Made by a program: the position numbers and the translations under genes. From Amycolatopsis sp. 2-15 (GTDB taxonomy: Bacteria; Actinomycetota; Actinomycetes; Mycobacteriales; Pseudonocardiaceae): 64,000 bases of DNA. The notes beneath the pieces are model-generated. The model worked only from the letters and a program-made list of their open reading frames with translations, ran no database searches and was not told where the DNA came from. The stretch is from positions 9,146,001 through 9,210,000 of the forward strand of contig NZ_CP127294.1 in assembly GCF_030285625.1 (NCBI RefSeq), in the 5' to 3' direction. Positions 55,393 to 64,000 of this stretch are shown piece by piece; position 1 is the stretch's first letter, and each line of letters opens with the position of its first letter.

Positions 55393-57078
55393 TCAGCTCA
55401 GCAAAGCCAGCTGCTCCCGCAACGTGTCCAGCCCCATCCCGCCCATCTCCAGCGCGCGGGTGTGGAACTGCTTGATGTCGAAGGCATCCCCCAGCCGCCG
55501 GCGGGCGTCGTCGCGGGCGGCGAGCCACAGGCGTTCGCCGAGTTTGTACGCGGGGGCCTGGCCGGGCCAGCCGAGGTAGCGGTCGATCTCGTCGCGGACG
55601 TGGGCCTGGTCGGTGATGGTGCGGGTGAGCATGAACTCCAGGCCGAGGTCCGGGGTCCAGCGCGAGCCCTCGTGGAAGCCCGTGCCGCGAGGAATCTCGA
55701 GTTCCAGGTGCATGCCGAGGTCGACGACGACGCGGGCGGCGCGGAACAGTTGCTCCGAAAGCATCCCCAGCAGGTTGCCGTCGTCCGACAGATACCCGAG
55801 CTCCTGCATGAGGCGCTCGGAATACAGTGCCCAGCCCTCGCCGTGGGCGGAAATGAAGGTCATGAGCCGCTGGTACTTGTTGAGCGACGCGGCCTGGTTC
55901 ACGGCCGTCGCGATCTGCAGGTGGTGGCCCGGCACGCCCTCGTGGTACACAGTGGACACTTCGCGCCAGGTGGTGAACTCGTCCTTGTCCGCCGGCAGCG
56001 ACCACCACATCCGCCCGGGACGGGTGAAGTCCTCGCTCGGCCCGGTGTAGTACGCGCCGACGCCGCCGCCCGGCGGGGCGATCCGGCACTCCAGCGCCAT
56101 GAGCCGGTCGGGGATGTCGAAGTGCTTGCCGCGCAAGGACTTCAGGGCCTCGTCGGACAGGGACTGCATCCAGGCCTCGAACTGCGGACGGCCCTGCACG
56201 CGGTAGCGCGGGTCGGCGTCGAGCACCTCGGCGGCCTCCGCGACGGACGTGCCCGGGCGGATCCGCTCGGCCACCGCGCGCATCTCGGTTTCGATGCGGG
56301 CGAACTCGTGCCAGCCCCACTCGTAGGCCTCGCGCAGATCCAGCTCCGCGCCGATGAAGTACCGCGACCACAGCCGGTAGACGTCCTCGCCCACGGCGTC
56401 CTTGGCCGGGGCCTTCGGCGCGAGCTCGGCGCGCAGGAAGCCGGCGAACTCCGCGAACGCCTCGTCGGCCGCGCGGGCGCCCGCCTGCAGGTCGCCGGAC
56501 AACGCGGCACCCACCTCGCCCGCGTTGCCCACGAGGCCGGCGAAGAAGCTCGGCCCCTCGCCGAGGCCGGCGTAGGTGTCGCACTGCTCGGCGACCTTGC
56601 CGACCTGCCGCAGCGCCGAAACGCGCCCGGCGTCGGCCGCGGTCAGCAGCGACGCGCGCATCCCCGCGAGCGCCTCGGGCACCTTCTTCAGGCGGGCCGC
56701 GATGTCGGCCCACTGCTCGGGTGTGTCCATCGGCATCAGGTCGAACACCATGCGCAGGTCCTGCACCGGGCTCGCGATCACGTTCAGCGCGGCGACGTCG
56801 AGGCCGGTGTCGTGGATCTCCACGTCCAGGCCCACGCGCTCGGTGAACACCGCCTTCGCGACCCGCTCCCCCGCGTCGGCGGGCTCGGCGGCGCTGACGT
56901 CCGCGAGCGCCTTCGCCGCCAGCGCGGCCCGGGCGGCGTGGCCGGCGGGCGAGTAGTCGGTGAGCTGGTCGTCGTATCCCGCGACGCCGAGCATGGTGGC
57001 CGCGACCGGGTCCACGGCCGCGTAGTCGTCGACGTACCGGTCGGAAATCCCGTGCACGCTTTGTTCGGTGGAAGCCAT
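55393..57078 (-). CDS. DUF885 family metallopeptidase-like protein
   Basis: A 561-residue, mostly helical protein of the DUF885 family, related to M3/M32-type zinc carboxypeptidases. The metal-binding helix is VYHEGVPGHHLQIA (HExxxGHH). The LWSRYFIGAELDLREAYEWG and FISAHGEGWALYSERLM segments are also typical, the latter with a conserved Glu. No signal peptide. ATG 57078 follows with homology from SVHGISDRYVDDYAAVDP. Substrates of the family are poorly known. Confidence 0.92.
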   Translation of the reverse strand: MASTEQSVHGISDRYVDDYAAVDPVAATMLGVAGYDDQLTDYSPAGHAARAALAAKALADVSAAEPADAGERVAKAVFTERVGLDVEIHDTGLDVAALNVIASPVQDLRMVFDLMPMDTPEQWADIAARLKKVPEALAGMRASLLTAADAGRVSALRQVGKVAEQCDTYAGLGEGPSFFAGLVGNAGEVGAALSGDLQAGARAADEAFAEFAGFLRAELAPKAPAKDAVGEDVYRLWSRYFIGAELDLREAYEWGWHEFARIETEMRAVAERIRPGTSVAEAAEVLDADPRYRVQGRPQFEAWMQSLSDEALKSLRGKHFDIPDRLMALECRIAPPGGGVGAYYTGPSEDFTRPGRMWWSLPADKDEFTTWREVSTVYHEGVPGHHLQIATAVNQAASLNKYQRLMTFISAHGEGWALYSERLMQELGYLSDDGNLLGMLSEQLFRAARVVVDLGMHLELEIPRGTGFHEGSRWTPDLGLEFMLTRTITDQAHVRDEIDRYLGWPGQAPAYKLGERLWLAARDDARRRLGDAFDIKQFHTRALEMGGMGLDTLREQLALLS

Positions 57079-57120
57079 GGGCCGAACCGTACCGGCCTGG
57101 GGCCGGCCAGGGATACGGAC

Positions 57121-58005
57121 TTACGCGCGCGCCGGCACGAGCCCGAGGCGCGTGACCACCTCGCGCGTGGCCTTGGACCGGTTGAACGTGTAGAAGTGCA
57201 GATCCGGCACGCCTTCGGCGAGCAGTTTCTCACCCAGTTCGGTGACGGCGTCGATCCCGGCCGCGCGAAACGCCTTCGGGTCGTCCGAAAGCGGCTCCAG
57301 CCGGTCGAGCAGCCGCTGCGACGCGGGCGCGCCGGAGAGCTTGACCGTGGTGTGCAACGTGCGCGGCGTGGTCAACGGCATGATGCCGGGCAGCACCAGC
57401 GCGTCGCAGCCCGCGGCGGCCACGCGGTCGCGCAGCCGTAGGAAGTCCTCGGCCTCGAAGAACAGCTGCGCGATGGCGAAATCGGCCCCGGCGCGGAACT
57501 TCCGCACGAGGTACTTGGTGTCCGACTCCAGGTCCGGCGACCGCGGGTGCCCGTATGGGAAGGCCGACACGCCGACGCAGAAGTCGCCCAGCGAGCGGAT
57601 GAGCTCCACCAGCTCCTCGGCGTAGGTGAGACCTTCGGGGTGCGGCACCCAGTCGCCGTAGACCTCGCCGGCCGGGTCTCCGCGCAGCGCCAGGATGTTG
57701 CGCACGCCGACGGCCGCGTACCAGCCGATCACGTTGCGCAGCTCCGACACCGAGTGGTCGACGGCGGTCAGGTGCGCCATCGGGCAGAGCGTGGTCTCGG
57801 TGGCGACGCGCGCGATGCTGCGGATCGTGCCGTCGCGGCTCGAGCCGCCCGCGCCGTAGGTGATCGACAGATACGCCGGGTCCAGCGGCTCGAGCTCCCG
57901 GACGGAGCGCCACAGCACAGCCTCGTCGGCCTCGTCGCGGGGCGGGAAGAACTCGATGGAGAACCGGGGCCCGTCCCCCTGCAACCGCTCGATCACCGAC
58001 GTCAT
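57121..58005 (-). CDS. metF: 5,10-methylenetetrahydrofolate reductase
   Basis: Reduces methylene-THF to methyl-THF for methionine synthesis. A 294-residue TIM-barrel flavoprotein with FSIEFFPPRDEADEAVLWRS (catalytic Glu), YLSITYGAGGSSRDGTI, MAHLTAVDHS, NILALRGDP and AIAQLFFEAEDFLR, all canonical. ATG 58005 is at the homology boundary. It is divergent from the MerB-like gene. Confidence 0.95.
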   Translation of the reverse strand: MTSVIERLQGDGPRFSIEFFPPRDEADEAVLWRSVRELEPLDPAYLSITYGAGGSSRDGTIRSIARVATETTLCPMAHLTAVDHSVSELRNVIGWYAAVGVRNILALRGDPAGEVYGDWVPHPEGLTYAEELVELIRSLGDFCVGVSAFPYGHPRSPDLESDTKYLVRKFRAGADFAIAQLFFEAEDFLRLRDRVAAAGCDALVLPGIMPLTTPRTLHTTVKLSGAPASQRLLDRLEPLSDDPKAFRAAGIDAVTELGEKLLAEGVPDLHFYTFNRSKATREVVTRLGLVPARA

Positions 58006-58106
58006 GAACGCACATGTTAGTGGGCGAAACCGGACACTGGGAGCCCCGGCGCGTGGCCTTGGCCACGGGTACCGTCGGATTCGCACCCTCCGGCGAGGAG
58101 CCACCG

Positions 58107-58793
58107 ATGAGCCGCGAAGACGACACCGCCTGGGACGAAGACGTGCGAGTGGCCGTGTACCGGGCCTTCGCCACCCACGGACGCGCGCCCACGGCGCCGG
58201 AGCTGGCCGACGCGGCGCACGGCTCGCTGGCCGTGGCCAAGCAGGCGCTGCACCGCCTCGCCGACGCCCGTCACCTGGTGCTCGACGTGTGCGAGCACGT
58301 GGTGCTGGCCCACCCGTTCGCGGCGATTCCGCTGGGGTTCTCCGTGATGGGCGAGCGCACACTGTGGTGGGGCGGTTGTGCGTGGGACTCGTTCGCGATC
58401 CCGCACCTGGTGCCCGCCGAGCCCGAAGTGCTCGTCGCCACACGCTGCCCGTGCTGCACCGAGCCCACGGCGCTGGTCGTGAGCCGCGAAGCGCCGCCGG
58501 ACGGCCCGCAGGTCGCCCACTTCCCCGTTCCGACGGCCCGGATGTGGGACGACGTACGCCACACCTGTTCCGTGCAGCGCCTGTTCTGCGGCGAGTCCTG
58601 TGTGGACGAATGGACCGACCGCACGGGCATGGCGAAGGGCACCGTGCTCGACCTCCCGGCCCTGTGGCGCCTGGCCGAGGGCTGGTACGCCGGACGGCTG
58701 GAGCACGGCTACCGGCGCCGGGAACCGGCCGAGGCCGCCGCGTATTTCACCGCCGCAGGGCTGCCCGGCGAGTTCTGGACGGGGCGGTCCTGA
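58107..58793 (+). CDS. alkylmercury lyase (MerB)-like protein
   Basis: A 228-residue protein. A winged-helix N-terminal region (about 12-60) is followed by a MerB-like catalytic domain. GGCAWDSFAIPHL places Cys91 and Asp94 in the Cys-x-x-Asp spacing of MerB, and FCGESCVDEW (Cys161, Cys165) supplies the second catalytic cysteine. An extra RCPCC cluster (114-117) is present. The residues needed to break a carbon-mercury bond are thus in place, but there is no merA, merR or transporter nearby, so mercury detoxification is not proven. ATG 58107 after GAGGAG. Confidence 0.75.
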   Translation: MSREDDTAWDEDVRVAVYRAFATHGRAPTAPELADAAHGSLAVAKQALHRLADARHLVLDVCEHVVLAHPFAAIPLGFSVMGERTLWWGGCAWDSFAIPHLVPAEPEVLVATRCPCCTEPTALVVSREAPPDGPQVAHFPVPTARMWDDVRHTCSVQRLFCGESCVDEWTDRTGMAKGTVLDLPALWRLAEGWYAGRLEHGYRRREPAEAAAYFTAAGLPGEFWTGRS

Positions 58794-59090
58794 GGCCGGT
58801 CGCCGGTCGCCCCACCACGAAGGCTGAAGCGACCGGCGGCTCGACCCAGGGCAACAACCTGCCACCCGATCGCGGGCTCGACCAGGCGGACCGAAGCCCG
58901 CGCGCCGGCTCGCCTCCGCTGAGCCGGCCCAGCCCGGAACACAGCCGGAACCCGGCCACGAGCACGAGGCCGGTCGCTGCCGCGGTGCGCACCCACGACC
59001 GGCCGAGCACACCCGGCAGCAGACGTCTCGTGCGCCACATCGGGGGCACCCGGCGGCACCGGCCGGGCCCGCGCCCCGGATGATGGCGGC

Positions 59091-60182
59091 ATGGACGTGC
59101 CCGGTTTCGACGACGATCTGCCTGCCCACGTCGAGCGGGCGCTGACCGCGTTCCTCGGCCGTGCGGGCGACGAGATCGTGCGCACGGAGCCGAGTGTCGC
59201 GGCGGGCATCGACGTGCTGTCGGGCTTCGTGCTGTGCGGGGGCAAGCGCATCCGGCCGACGTTCGCGTGGTGGGGCTGGCGCGGCGCCGGCGGGGCGGCG
59301 TCCGGCGAAGCCGCCGAGGGCGCGCTGCAGGTTGTGGCGAGTCTCGAGCTGATCCAGGCGTGCGCGCTGATCCACGACGACCTCATCGACTCCTCCGACT
59401 CGCGCCGCGGCAACCCGACCGTGCACGTCGCGTCGGCCAAGGTGCACGCCGACCACGGCTGGCTGGGTTCGCCGGCGACGTTCGGGCTGGCCACGGCGGT
59501 GCTCGTCGGCGACCTGGCGCTCGCGTGGGCCGACGACATGTTCGCCGAGGCCCCGCTGCCCGCGCAGACGCTGGCGAAGGCCCGCCCGGCCTGGCGCGCC
59601 ATGCGCACGGAGGTGCTCGCCGGGCAGTACCTCGACGTCCGCACGCAGGCCGTCGGCGACGCGTCGCCCGAGGCCGCGCTGCGCATCGACCGGCTGAAGA
59701 CCGCCGCGTACACCGTGCAGCGACCGCTGCACCTGGGCGCCGCGCTCGCCGGGGCCGACGACCGGCTCGTCGACACGCTGCTGGAGTTCGGCGGCGACGT
59801 CGGCGTGGCGTTCCAGCTGCGCGACGACCTGCTCGGCGTGTTCGGCGACCCGTCGGTGACCGGCAAGCCCGCGGGCGACGACCTGCGCGAGGGCAAGCGC
59901 ACCCTGCTCGTGGCCCTGGGCCTGCGGCTGGCCGACGAACGCGGCGACCGCACCGCCGCCAAGGTGATCGCCGACGCCATCGGCAAGGCCGACCTGTCCG
60001 ACACGGCCGTGGACGCCGTGCGCGAAGCCCTGACGAGCGTCGGCGCGGTCGGCGCCGTGGAGCACCGCATCGACGACCTCACCGCCTCTGCGATGGCCGC
60101 CCTCGAGCGCGCGCACCTGGCCGAGCCGGCTCCGGCCGCGCTGGCCGACCTCGTCGGCAAGGCGACGCGGCGGACCTCGTGA
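59091..60182 (+). CDS. crtE: geranylgeranyl diphosphate synthase-type polyprenyl synthase
   Basis: Condenses IPP with allylic diphosphates, supplying C20 precursor for phytoene. A 363-residue all-helical synthase. First Asp-rich motif DDLID (96-100) in ACALIHDDLIDSSDSRRG; second DDLLGVFGD (245-253); GGKRIRPTF near residue 50. Starts at ATG 59091. The stop overlaps the crtI start as GTGA, opening the carotenoid operon. In M. tuberculosis the related idsA2 occupies a similar place near an Rv2175c gene. Confidence 0.93.
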   Translation: MDVPGFDDDLPAHVERALTAFLGRAGDEIVRTEPSVAAGIDVLSGFVLCGGKRIRPTFAWWGWRGAGGAASGEAAEGALQVVASLELIQACALIHDDLIDSSDSRRGNPTVHVASAKVHADHGWLGSPATFGLATAVLVGDLALAWADDMFAEAPLPAQTLAKARPAWRAMRTEVLAGQYLDVRTQAVGDASPEAALRIDRLKTAAYTVQRPLHLGAALAGADDRLVDTLLEFGGDVGVAFQLRDDLLGVFGDPSVTGKPAGDDLREGKRTLLVALGLRLADERGDRTAAKVIADAIGKADLSDTAVDAVREALTSVGAVGAVEHRIDDLTASAMAALERAHLAEPAPAALADLVGKATRRTS

Positions 60183-61657
60183 CCAAAACCGTCTCCGGGC
60201 CCACCGACCACGTGGTGGTGGTCGGGGCGGGCCTGGCCGGCCTTTCGGCGTCGCTGCACCTGCTCGGCGCGGGCCGCCGCGTGACGCTGCTGGAGCAGGG
60301 CAAGGTGCCGGGCGGGCGCGCCGGGCAGCTGGACTTCGGCGCCAACGCCGTGGACACCGGCGCCAGCGTGCTGACCATGCCGGAGCTGGTGGACGAGGCC
60401 CTGCACGCCGTCGGCGAATCGCTGGCGGACACGCTGCCGCTCACGAAGCTCGACCCCGCCTACCACGCCCGCTTCGCCGACGGCAGCACGCTCGCGCTGC
60501 GCACCGACGGCGAAGCGATGGAGGCTGAGATCCGCGCGTTCGCGGGCGCGCGCGAGGCGGCCGGCTACCGCGCGTTGCGGCGGTGGCTCACCGACCTGTA
60601 CGCGGCGCAGAAGGACCACTTCATCGGCGCCAACTTCGATTCACCGCTCGATCTGGCGCGCCCGGAGCTGGTGAAGCTCGCCGCGCTGGGCGGGTTCGGG
60701 CGCCTCGGCCCGAAAGTCGCGCGGTTCCTGCGCGACGAACGCGTGCGGCGGCTGTTCTCGTTCCAAGCGTTGTACGCGGGGCTGGACCCGGCGCGGGCGC
60801 TCGGCGCGTACGGCGTGATCGCCTACATGGACACCGTCGGCGGCGTCTACTACCCGCGCGGCGGCATGGGCGCGGTTGCGCGCGCGATGGCCGCGGCCGC
60901 CGCGAAAGCGGGCGCCGACTTGTGCTTCGGCACCGAAGCCGCGTGGCTGGAGCGGGTGTCGTCGCGGGTGCGGGCCGTCCGGACCCGCTCGGGCGAGCGG
61001 ATCGAGTGCGACGCGGTGGTGCTCGCCACCGAGCTCGGCACCGCGTACCGACTGCTGGGCGCCCGGCCCAGCCGCGTGCTTCCGTTGCGCTACTCGCCTT
61101 CGGCCGTGGTCCTGCACGGGCGCGCGAAGCGGTCGTGGCCGCAGCTGGGACACCACACGATCTTCTTCGGCCGTGCCTGGGACCGGACGTTCGCCGAGAT
61201 CGTGCGCGAAGGCCGGCTGATGAGCGATCCGTCGCTGCTCGTCACGCGCCCCACCGCGACGGAACCGGGGCTGGCGGGCGACGGCGGCGAGATCGTGTCG
61301 GTGCTCGCGCCCGCGCCGAACCTGCGCCGCGGCCGCATCGACTGGCCGCGCGTCGGCCCGGCCTACCGCGCGGAACTGCTGCGCACACTGGAATCCCGCG
61401 GGCTCACCGGGTTCGGCGACGAGTTCATCGTGGACGAGGTCGTGACGCCCGCCGACTGGGCCGCGCGCGGGCTGTCCGCGGGCACACCGTTCTCGCTGGC
61501 CCACACATTCACCCAGACCGGGCCGTTCCGGCCCGCCAACCTCGTGCGGGCCGCGGGCAACGTGGTGCTCGCCGGCTGCGGCACCACCCCCGGCGTCGGC
61601 ATCCCGCCGGTGCTGATCTCCGGACGTCTCGCCGCGGAAAGGATCACCGGCCGGTGA
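60179..61657 (+). CDS. crtI: phytoene desaturase
   Basis: Desaturates phytoene, usually to lycopene, with FAD. A 492-residue CrtI-type amine oxidase-like protein: FAD loop [31 protein letters not shown], a substrate domain with [17 protein letters not shown], and the C-terminal ending [20 protein letters not shown]. The GTG at 60179 overlaps crtE and its stop overlaps crtB, so the three are translated as a unit. Number of desaturation steps cannot be read from sequence. Confidence 0.93.
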   Translation: MTKTVSGPTDHVVVVGAGLAGLSASLHLLGAGRRVTLLEQGKVPGGRAGQLDFGANAVDTGASVLTMPELVDEALHAVGESLADTLPLTKLDPAYHARFADGSTLALRTDGEAMEAEIRAFAGAREAAGYRALRRWLTDLYAAQKDHFIGANFDSPLDLARPELVKLAALGGFGRLGPKVARFLRDERVRRLFSFQALYAGLDPARALGAYGVIAYMDTVGGVYYPRGGMGAVARAMAAAAAKAGADLCFGTEAAWLERVSSRVRAVRTRSGERIECDAVVLATELGTAYRLLGARPSRVLPLRYSPSAVVLHGRAKRSWPQLGHHTIFFGRAWDRTFAEIVREGRLMSDPSLLVTRPTATEPGLAGDGGEIVSVLAPAPNLRRGRIDWPRVGPAYRAELLRTLESRGLTGFGDEFIVDEVVTPADWAARGLSAGTPFSLAHTFTQTGPFRPANLVRAAGNVVLAGCGTTPGVGIPPVLISGRLAAERITGR

Positions 61658-62577
61658 CTGAACTGGACGCAGCCGGCATCTCGGACCCCGACCTGCGGGC
61701 CGCGTACACCGAATGCCGCCGCATCAACGCCCACCACGGCCGCACCTTCTTCCTCGCCACCCGGCTGCTGCCCGCGCGGGCCCGGCCCGCCGCGCACGCG
61801 CTGTACGGCTTCGCGCGCATGGCCGACGAGCTCGTGGACAACCCGGAACCGGGTACGGATCCCAAAGCCGCGCTGGACGACGTGGCCGGGATGGTCGACG
61901 AGGTCTACGAAGGCGGCGCGCCGGCCGATCCCGTGCTGGCCGCGCTCGCCGACACCGTGCGCCGCTACGGCGTCCGGCGCGAGCTCGTGGACGCGTTCCT
62001 GCACTCGATGCGGATGGACCTCACCGTCACCGAGTACGCCACGTATGCGGATCTGGCGGAGTACGTCCACGGTTCGGCGTGCGTGATCGGGCTGCAGATG
62101 CTGCCGGTGTTCGGCACCGTCGTTCCCTTGGCGGAAGCCGAACCCAGCGCCGCGGCGCTCGGGGAAGCGTTCCAGCTCACGAACTTCTTACGCGACATCG
62201 GCGAAGACCTCGACCGCGGCCGGCTTTACCTGCCCACGGAAGAACTTTCAGCGTTCTGCGTGGACCGCGAACTGCTGGTGGAATCACGCCGGCGCGGGCT
62301 GCCCGATCCGCGCGTGCGGCGCGCGCTGGCCGTCGCGGTGTCGCGCGCCCGCGCGGTGTACCGGCGGGCCGAAGCCGGGATTCCCTTGCTGCGTCCCGAA
62401 TCCCGGCCCTGCGTGCGCACGGCGATCACGCTCTACGAAGGCATCCTCGACGAGATCGAGGCGCTGGACTACGACGTGCTCAACCGGCGCGCCGTCGTCG
62501 GCAAGGGCCGCCGCCTGGCCGTGGCCCTGCCGCAGCTGCTCGCTGTGTGGGCCCGCGGCCGCGTGCGTAGGCTCTGA
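61654..62577 (+). CDS. crtB: phytoene synthase
   Basis: Joins two GGPP to form phytoene. A 307-residue squalene/phytoene synthase: [20 protein letters not shown] contains the first Asp-rich motif, and [20 protein letters not shown] the second with its DxxxD spacing; [11 protein letters not shown] follows. GTG 61654 overlaps the crtI stop. The operon lacks a cyclase or ketolase, so a linear C40 product such as lycopene is likely unless genes elsewhere modify it (inference). Confidence 0.94.
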   Translation: MTELDAAGISDPDLRAAYTECRRINAHHGRTFFLATRLLPARARPAAHALYGFARMADELVDNPEPGTDPKAALDDVAGMVDEVYEGGAPADPVLAALADTVRRYGVRRELVDAFLHSMRMDLTVTEYATYADLAEYVHGSACVIGLQMLPVFGTVVPLAEAEPSAAALGEAFQLTNFLRDIGEDLDRGRLYLPTEELSAFCVDRELLVESRRRGLPDPRVRRALAVAVSRARAVYRRAEAGIPLLRPESRPCVRTAITLYEGILDEIEALDYDVLNRRAVVGKGRRLAVALPQLLAVWARGRVRRL

Positions 62578-62580
62578 GCC

Positions 62581-63369
62581 ATGACTTCCGCTTCGAACCG
62601 GCGGCTGCGGATCGGGCTCCAGCTCCAGCCGCAGCACGCCGACTACGACACCATCCGCCGCACCGCCTCGGCGGCCGAGGACATCGGCGCCGACATCGTC
62701 TTCAACTGGGACCACTTCTACCCGCTCTACGGCGACCCCGACGGCATGCACTTCGAGTGCTGGACCATGCTCGGCGCCTGGGCGGAGTCGACGTCCCGGG
62801 TCGAGATCGGCGCGCTGGTCACGTGCAACAGCTACCGCAACCCGGAACTGCTCGCGGACATGGCCCGCACCGTCGATCACATCTCGGGCGGCCGGCTCAT
62901 CCTCGGCATCGGCTCGGGCTGGTTCGAGAAGGACTACGACGAGTACGGCTACGAGTTCGGCACCGCCGGCGGCCGCCTCGACAACCTCGCCGAATCGCTG
63001 CCGCGCATCGAATCCCGCCTGGGCAAGCTGAACCCGGCGCCGACGCGCAAGATCCCCGTGCTCATCGGCGGTGGCGGCGAGAAGAAGACCCTCAAGCTCG
63101 TCGCGAAGCACGCCGACATCTGGCACGGTTTCGGCGACCCCGAGGTCGTCGAGCGCAAGGTGAAGATCCTCGACCAGCACTGCGCCGACCTCGGCCGCGA
63201 CCCGGGCGAGATCGAGCGCTCCTGCGGTGTGCAGGGCGACCCGGACGAGCTCGGCCCGAAGCTCGTGGAGCTGGGCGTGAGCACGTTCACCGTGGGTGTC
63301 GGCGGTCCCGACTACGACCTCACGGCCCTCAAGACCTGGGTCGCCTGGCGCGACAAGCAGAACGGCTGA
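62581..63369 (+). CDS. LLM-class F420-dependent oxidoreductase
   Basis: A 262-residue TIM-barrel protein of the luciferase-like family that uses F420 or FMN. Key segments: GLQLQPQHADYDTIRRTA, NWDHFYPLYGD, LVTCNSYRNPELLADMARTV, SGGRLILGIGSGWFEKDYDE and IPVLIGGGGEKKTL. It starts at ATG 62581, three bases after crtB, and so is likely co-transcribed with the carotenoid genes; whether it acts on the carotenoid or is a passenger is unknown. A terminator follows. Confidence 0.9.
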   Translation: MTSASNRRLRIGLQLQPQHADYDTIRRTASAAEDIGADIVFNWDHFYPLYGDPDGMHFECWTMLGAWAESTSRVEIGALVTCNSYRNPELLADMARTVDHISGGRLILGIGSGWFEKDYDEYGYEFGTAGGRLDNLAESLPRIESRLGKLNPAPTRKIPVLIGGGGEKKTLKLVAKHADIWHGFGDPEVVERKVKILDQHCADLGRDPGEIERSCGVQGDPDELGPKLVELGVSTFTVGVGGPDYDLTALKTWVAWRDKQNG

Positions 63370-63383
63370 CGCACGAAGTTCGC

Positions 63384-63417
63384 CGAAGGCCTCCTCGCAC
63401 GAGCGGGGAGGCCTTCG
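63384..63417. terminator. terminator hairpin between the F420 gene and the Rv2175c-like gene
   Basis: An 11-bp perfect stem (63384-63394 and 63407-63417) with a 12-base loop, between two convergent genes. A weak GTTT follows on the plus strand. Confidence 0.75.
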
Positions 63418-63510
63418 GGCGTTTCCGGACAAGGGACGCGTGCCCGGTGGCAGGCCGCGTTCGGCTACCCCGCGTGGTCGTACCAGCGCGGAGCGAATCG
63501 GGCGAAAAGT

Positions 63511-63888
63511 CTAGAAAGCCATGGCTTGGGCGCGCCGCTTCACCTCGGTGCCGTGGCTCGTCCGCAGCGCGTTGACGGGGGTCATGCCCGGCAGCGTGTC
63601 GTCCGTCGCGAAGAGCCAGCGCAGCATCTCGGTGCGGCTGAACCCCGAGTCCGCGAGCACCGTGATGGTGCCCGCCAGGCCCTTGACCACTCCGTCTTTG
63701 ACGAAGAAATCGCTGGGCACATACAGATCGCCTTTGCGGCGCACGGCGATCAGGTGACCGTCGCGCAGCATCTGGCGCACTTTGTTGGACGAGATCCCGA
63801 GCACGGCCGCCACCTGGTTCAGGGGAAGGACGGTGACAGCGGAGTCGAGGACGTCATCGGCGACAGGAATCCCACTCACACGTGACAC
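63511..63888 (-). CDS. Rv2175c-family DNA-binding protein
   Basis: A 125-residue winged helix-turn-helix protein: LPLNQVAAVLGISSNKVRQM LRDGHLIAVRR is the recognition region, and the C-terminal domain has PSDFFVKDGVVKGLAGTITV and GFSRTEMLRWLF. This is the pattern of Rv2175c, a DNA-binding substrate of kinase PknL in M. tuberculosis. Start GTG 63888 (a second GTG at 63879 is possible). Its position after prenyl-synthase genes and before a divergent gene matches mycobacterial order. Confidence 0.88.
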   Translation of the reverse strand: MSRVSGIPVADDVLDSAVTVLPLNQVAAVLGISSNKVRQMLRDGHLIAVRRKGDLYVPSDFFVKDGVVKGLAGTITVLADSGFSRTEMLRWLFATDDTLPGMTPVNALRTSHGTEVKRRAQAMAF

Positions 63889-63982
63889 TGTGCCACATTC
63901 GACCGGTTTCCCGACTGGTACGCCCGGGTGACCCGCCTCCTCACCTCACCCACGCGGGCGTGGTTCCGTACGATAACCAGCC

Positions 63983-64000
63983 GTGACACGCACGCACCCC
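63983..64000 (+). CDS. possible start of a divergent gene (pknL by gene order)
   Basis: A GTG at 63983 opens a frame (VTRTHP) that runs off the window. Only six codons are visible and no clear ribosome site is seen. In M. tuberculosis the serine/threonine kinase gene pknL lies divergent from Rv2175c at this point, which is the sole reason for the suggestion. Confidence 0.3.

Noticed and set aside
54109..57441. A plus-strand open frame of about 1100 codons opposite EamA, DUF885 and metF
   Set aside because: It lies antisense to three well-supported genes, crosses an intergenic gap, and has the same biased composition with no domain.
58747..59049. A 100-codon minus-strand frame with a possible membrane helix (TAAATGLVLVAGFRL)
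   Set aside because: It overlaps the end of the MerB-like gene, has no good ribosome site, and its C-terminal part is low-complexity. A real small membrane protein cannot be excluded, but the evidence is too thin.

Overview
The window is high-GC actinobacterial chromosome, most likely Amycolatopsis or a close Pseudonocardiaceae relative. This rests on the very strong G/C third-codon bias, frequent GTG starts with four-base GTGA/ATGA stop-start overlaps, and gene order shared with mycobacteria: dapF-miaA, a DUF349 gene, a membrane gene and miaB; DUF3046-recA-recX; a small gene with the Sdh1 genes; and a prenyl synthase near an Rv2175c-like DNA-binding gene. No prophage, insertion sequence, CRISPR array, tRNA or rRNA was recognised.

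Layout. 1-5.5 kb: housekeeping (dapF, miaA, DUF349, membrane protein, miaB). 5.6-9.3 kb: small hypothetical gene, DUF1963 remnant, and a TAXI-type binding lipoprotein facing a histidine kinase/response regulator pair. 9.6-13 kb: a complete glutamate-type ABC importer (gluABCD) closed by a strong terminator. 13.1-16.3 kb: methyltransferase, broken DUF4037 gene, amidohydrolase, nucleotidyltransferase with an in-frame stop. 16.3-20.2 kb: Sdh1-type succinate dehydrogenase operon with a palindromic operator candidate. 20.4-26.2 kb: ECF sigma/YCII pair, a P450, and the Entner-Doudoroff pair edd (frameshifted) and eda. 26.3-28.8 kb: recX, recA with two DNA-damage promoter elements, and DUF3046. 28.8-35.6 kb: membrane-anchored Hsp70-like protein divergent from a large Lhr helicase.

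35.6-40 kb is the most disturbed part: about 0.8 kb of degenerate repeats, def, an NTF2-like gene, then remnants of an IclR regulator, a membrane protein and an amidohydrolase-type decarboxylase joined at deletion points. 40.1-45.2 kb: an ABC exporter coupled to a large secreted beta-propeller/phosphoesterase. 45.3-50.6 kb: carboxylesterase, a receiver/thioredoxin-reductase-like fusion, and a cluster of flavin prenyltransferase (UbiX type), nitroreductase and frameshifted 2OG-Fe(II) oxygenase. 50.8-58.8 kb: small enzymes (VOC, DinB-like, HEPN, YbaK, GNAT, EamA, DUF885, metF, MerB-like). 59-62.6 kb: a tight crtE-crtI-crtB operon for C40 carotenoid synthesis, followed by an F420-type oxidoreductase and the Rv2175c-like regulator.

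The main surprise is the number of interrupted genes. Some carry one lesion in an otherwise well-kept sequence (edd, the nucleotidyltransferase, the 2OG oxygenase); others carry several lesions and are clearly decayed (DUF4037, decarboxylase, IclR, DUF1963). The first group could be real mutations or assembly errors; the second cannot be explained by single-base errors.
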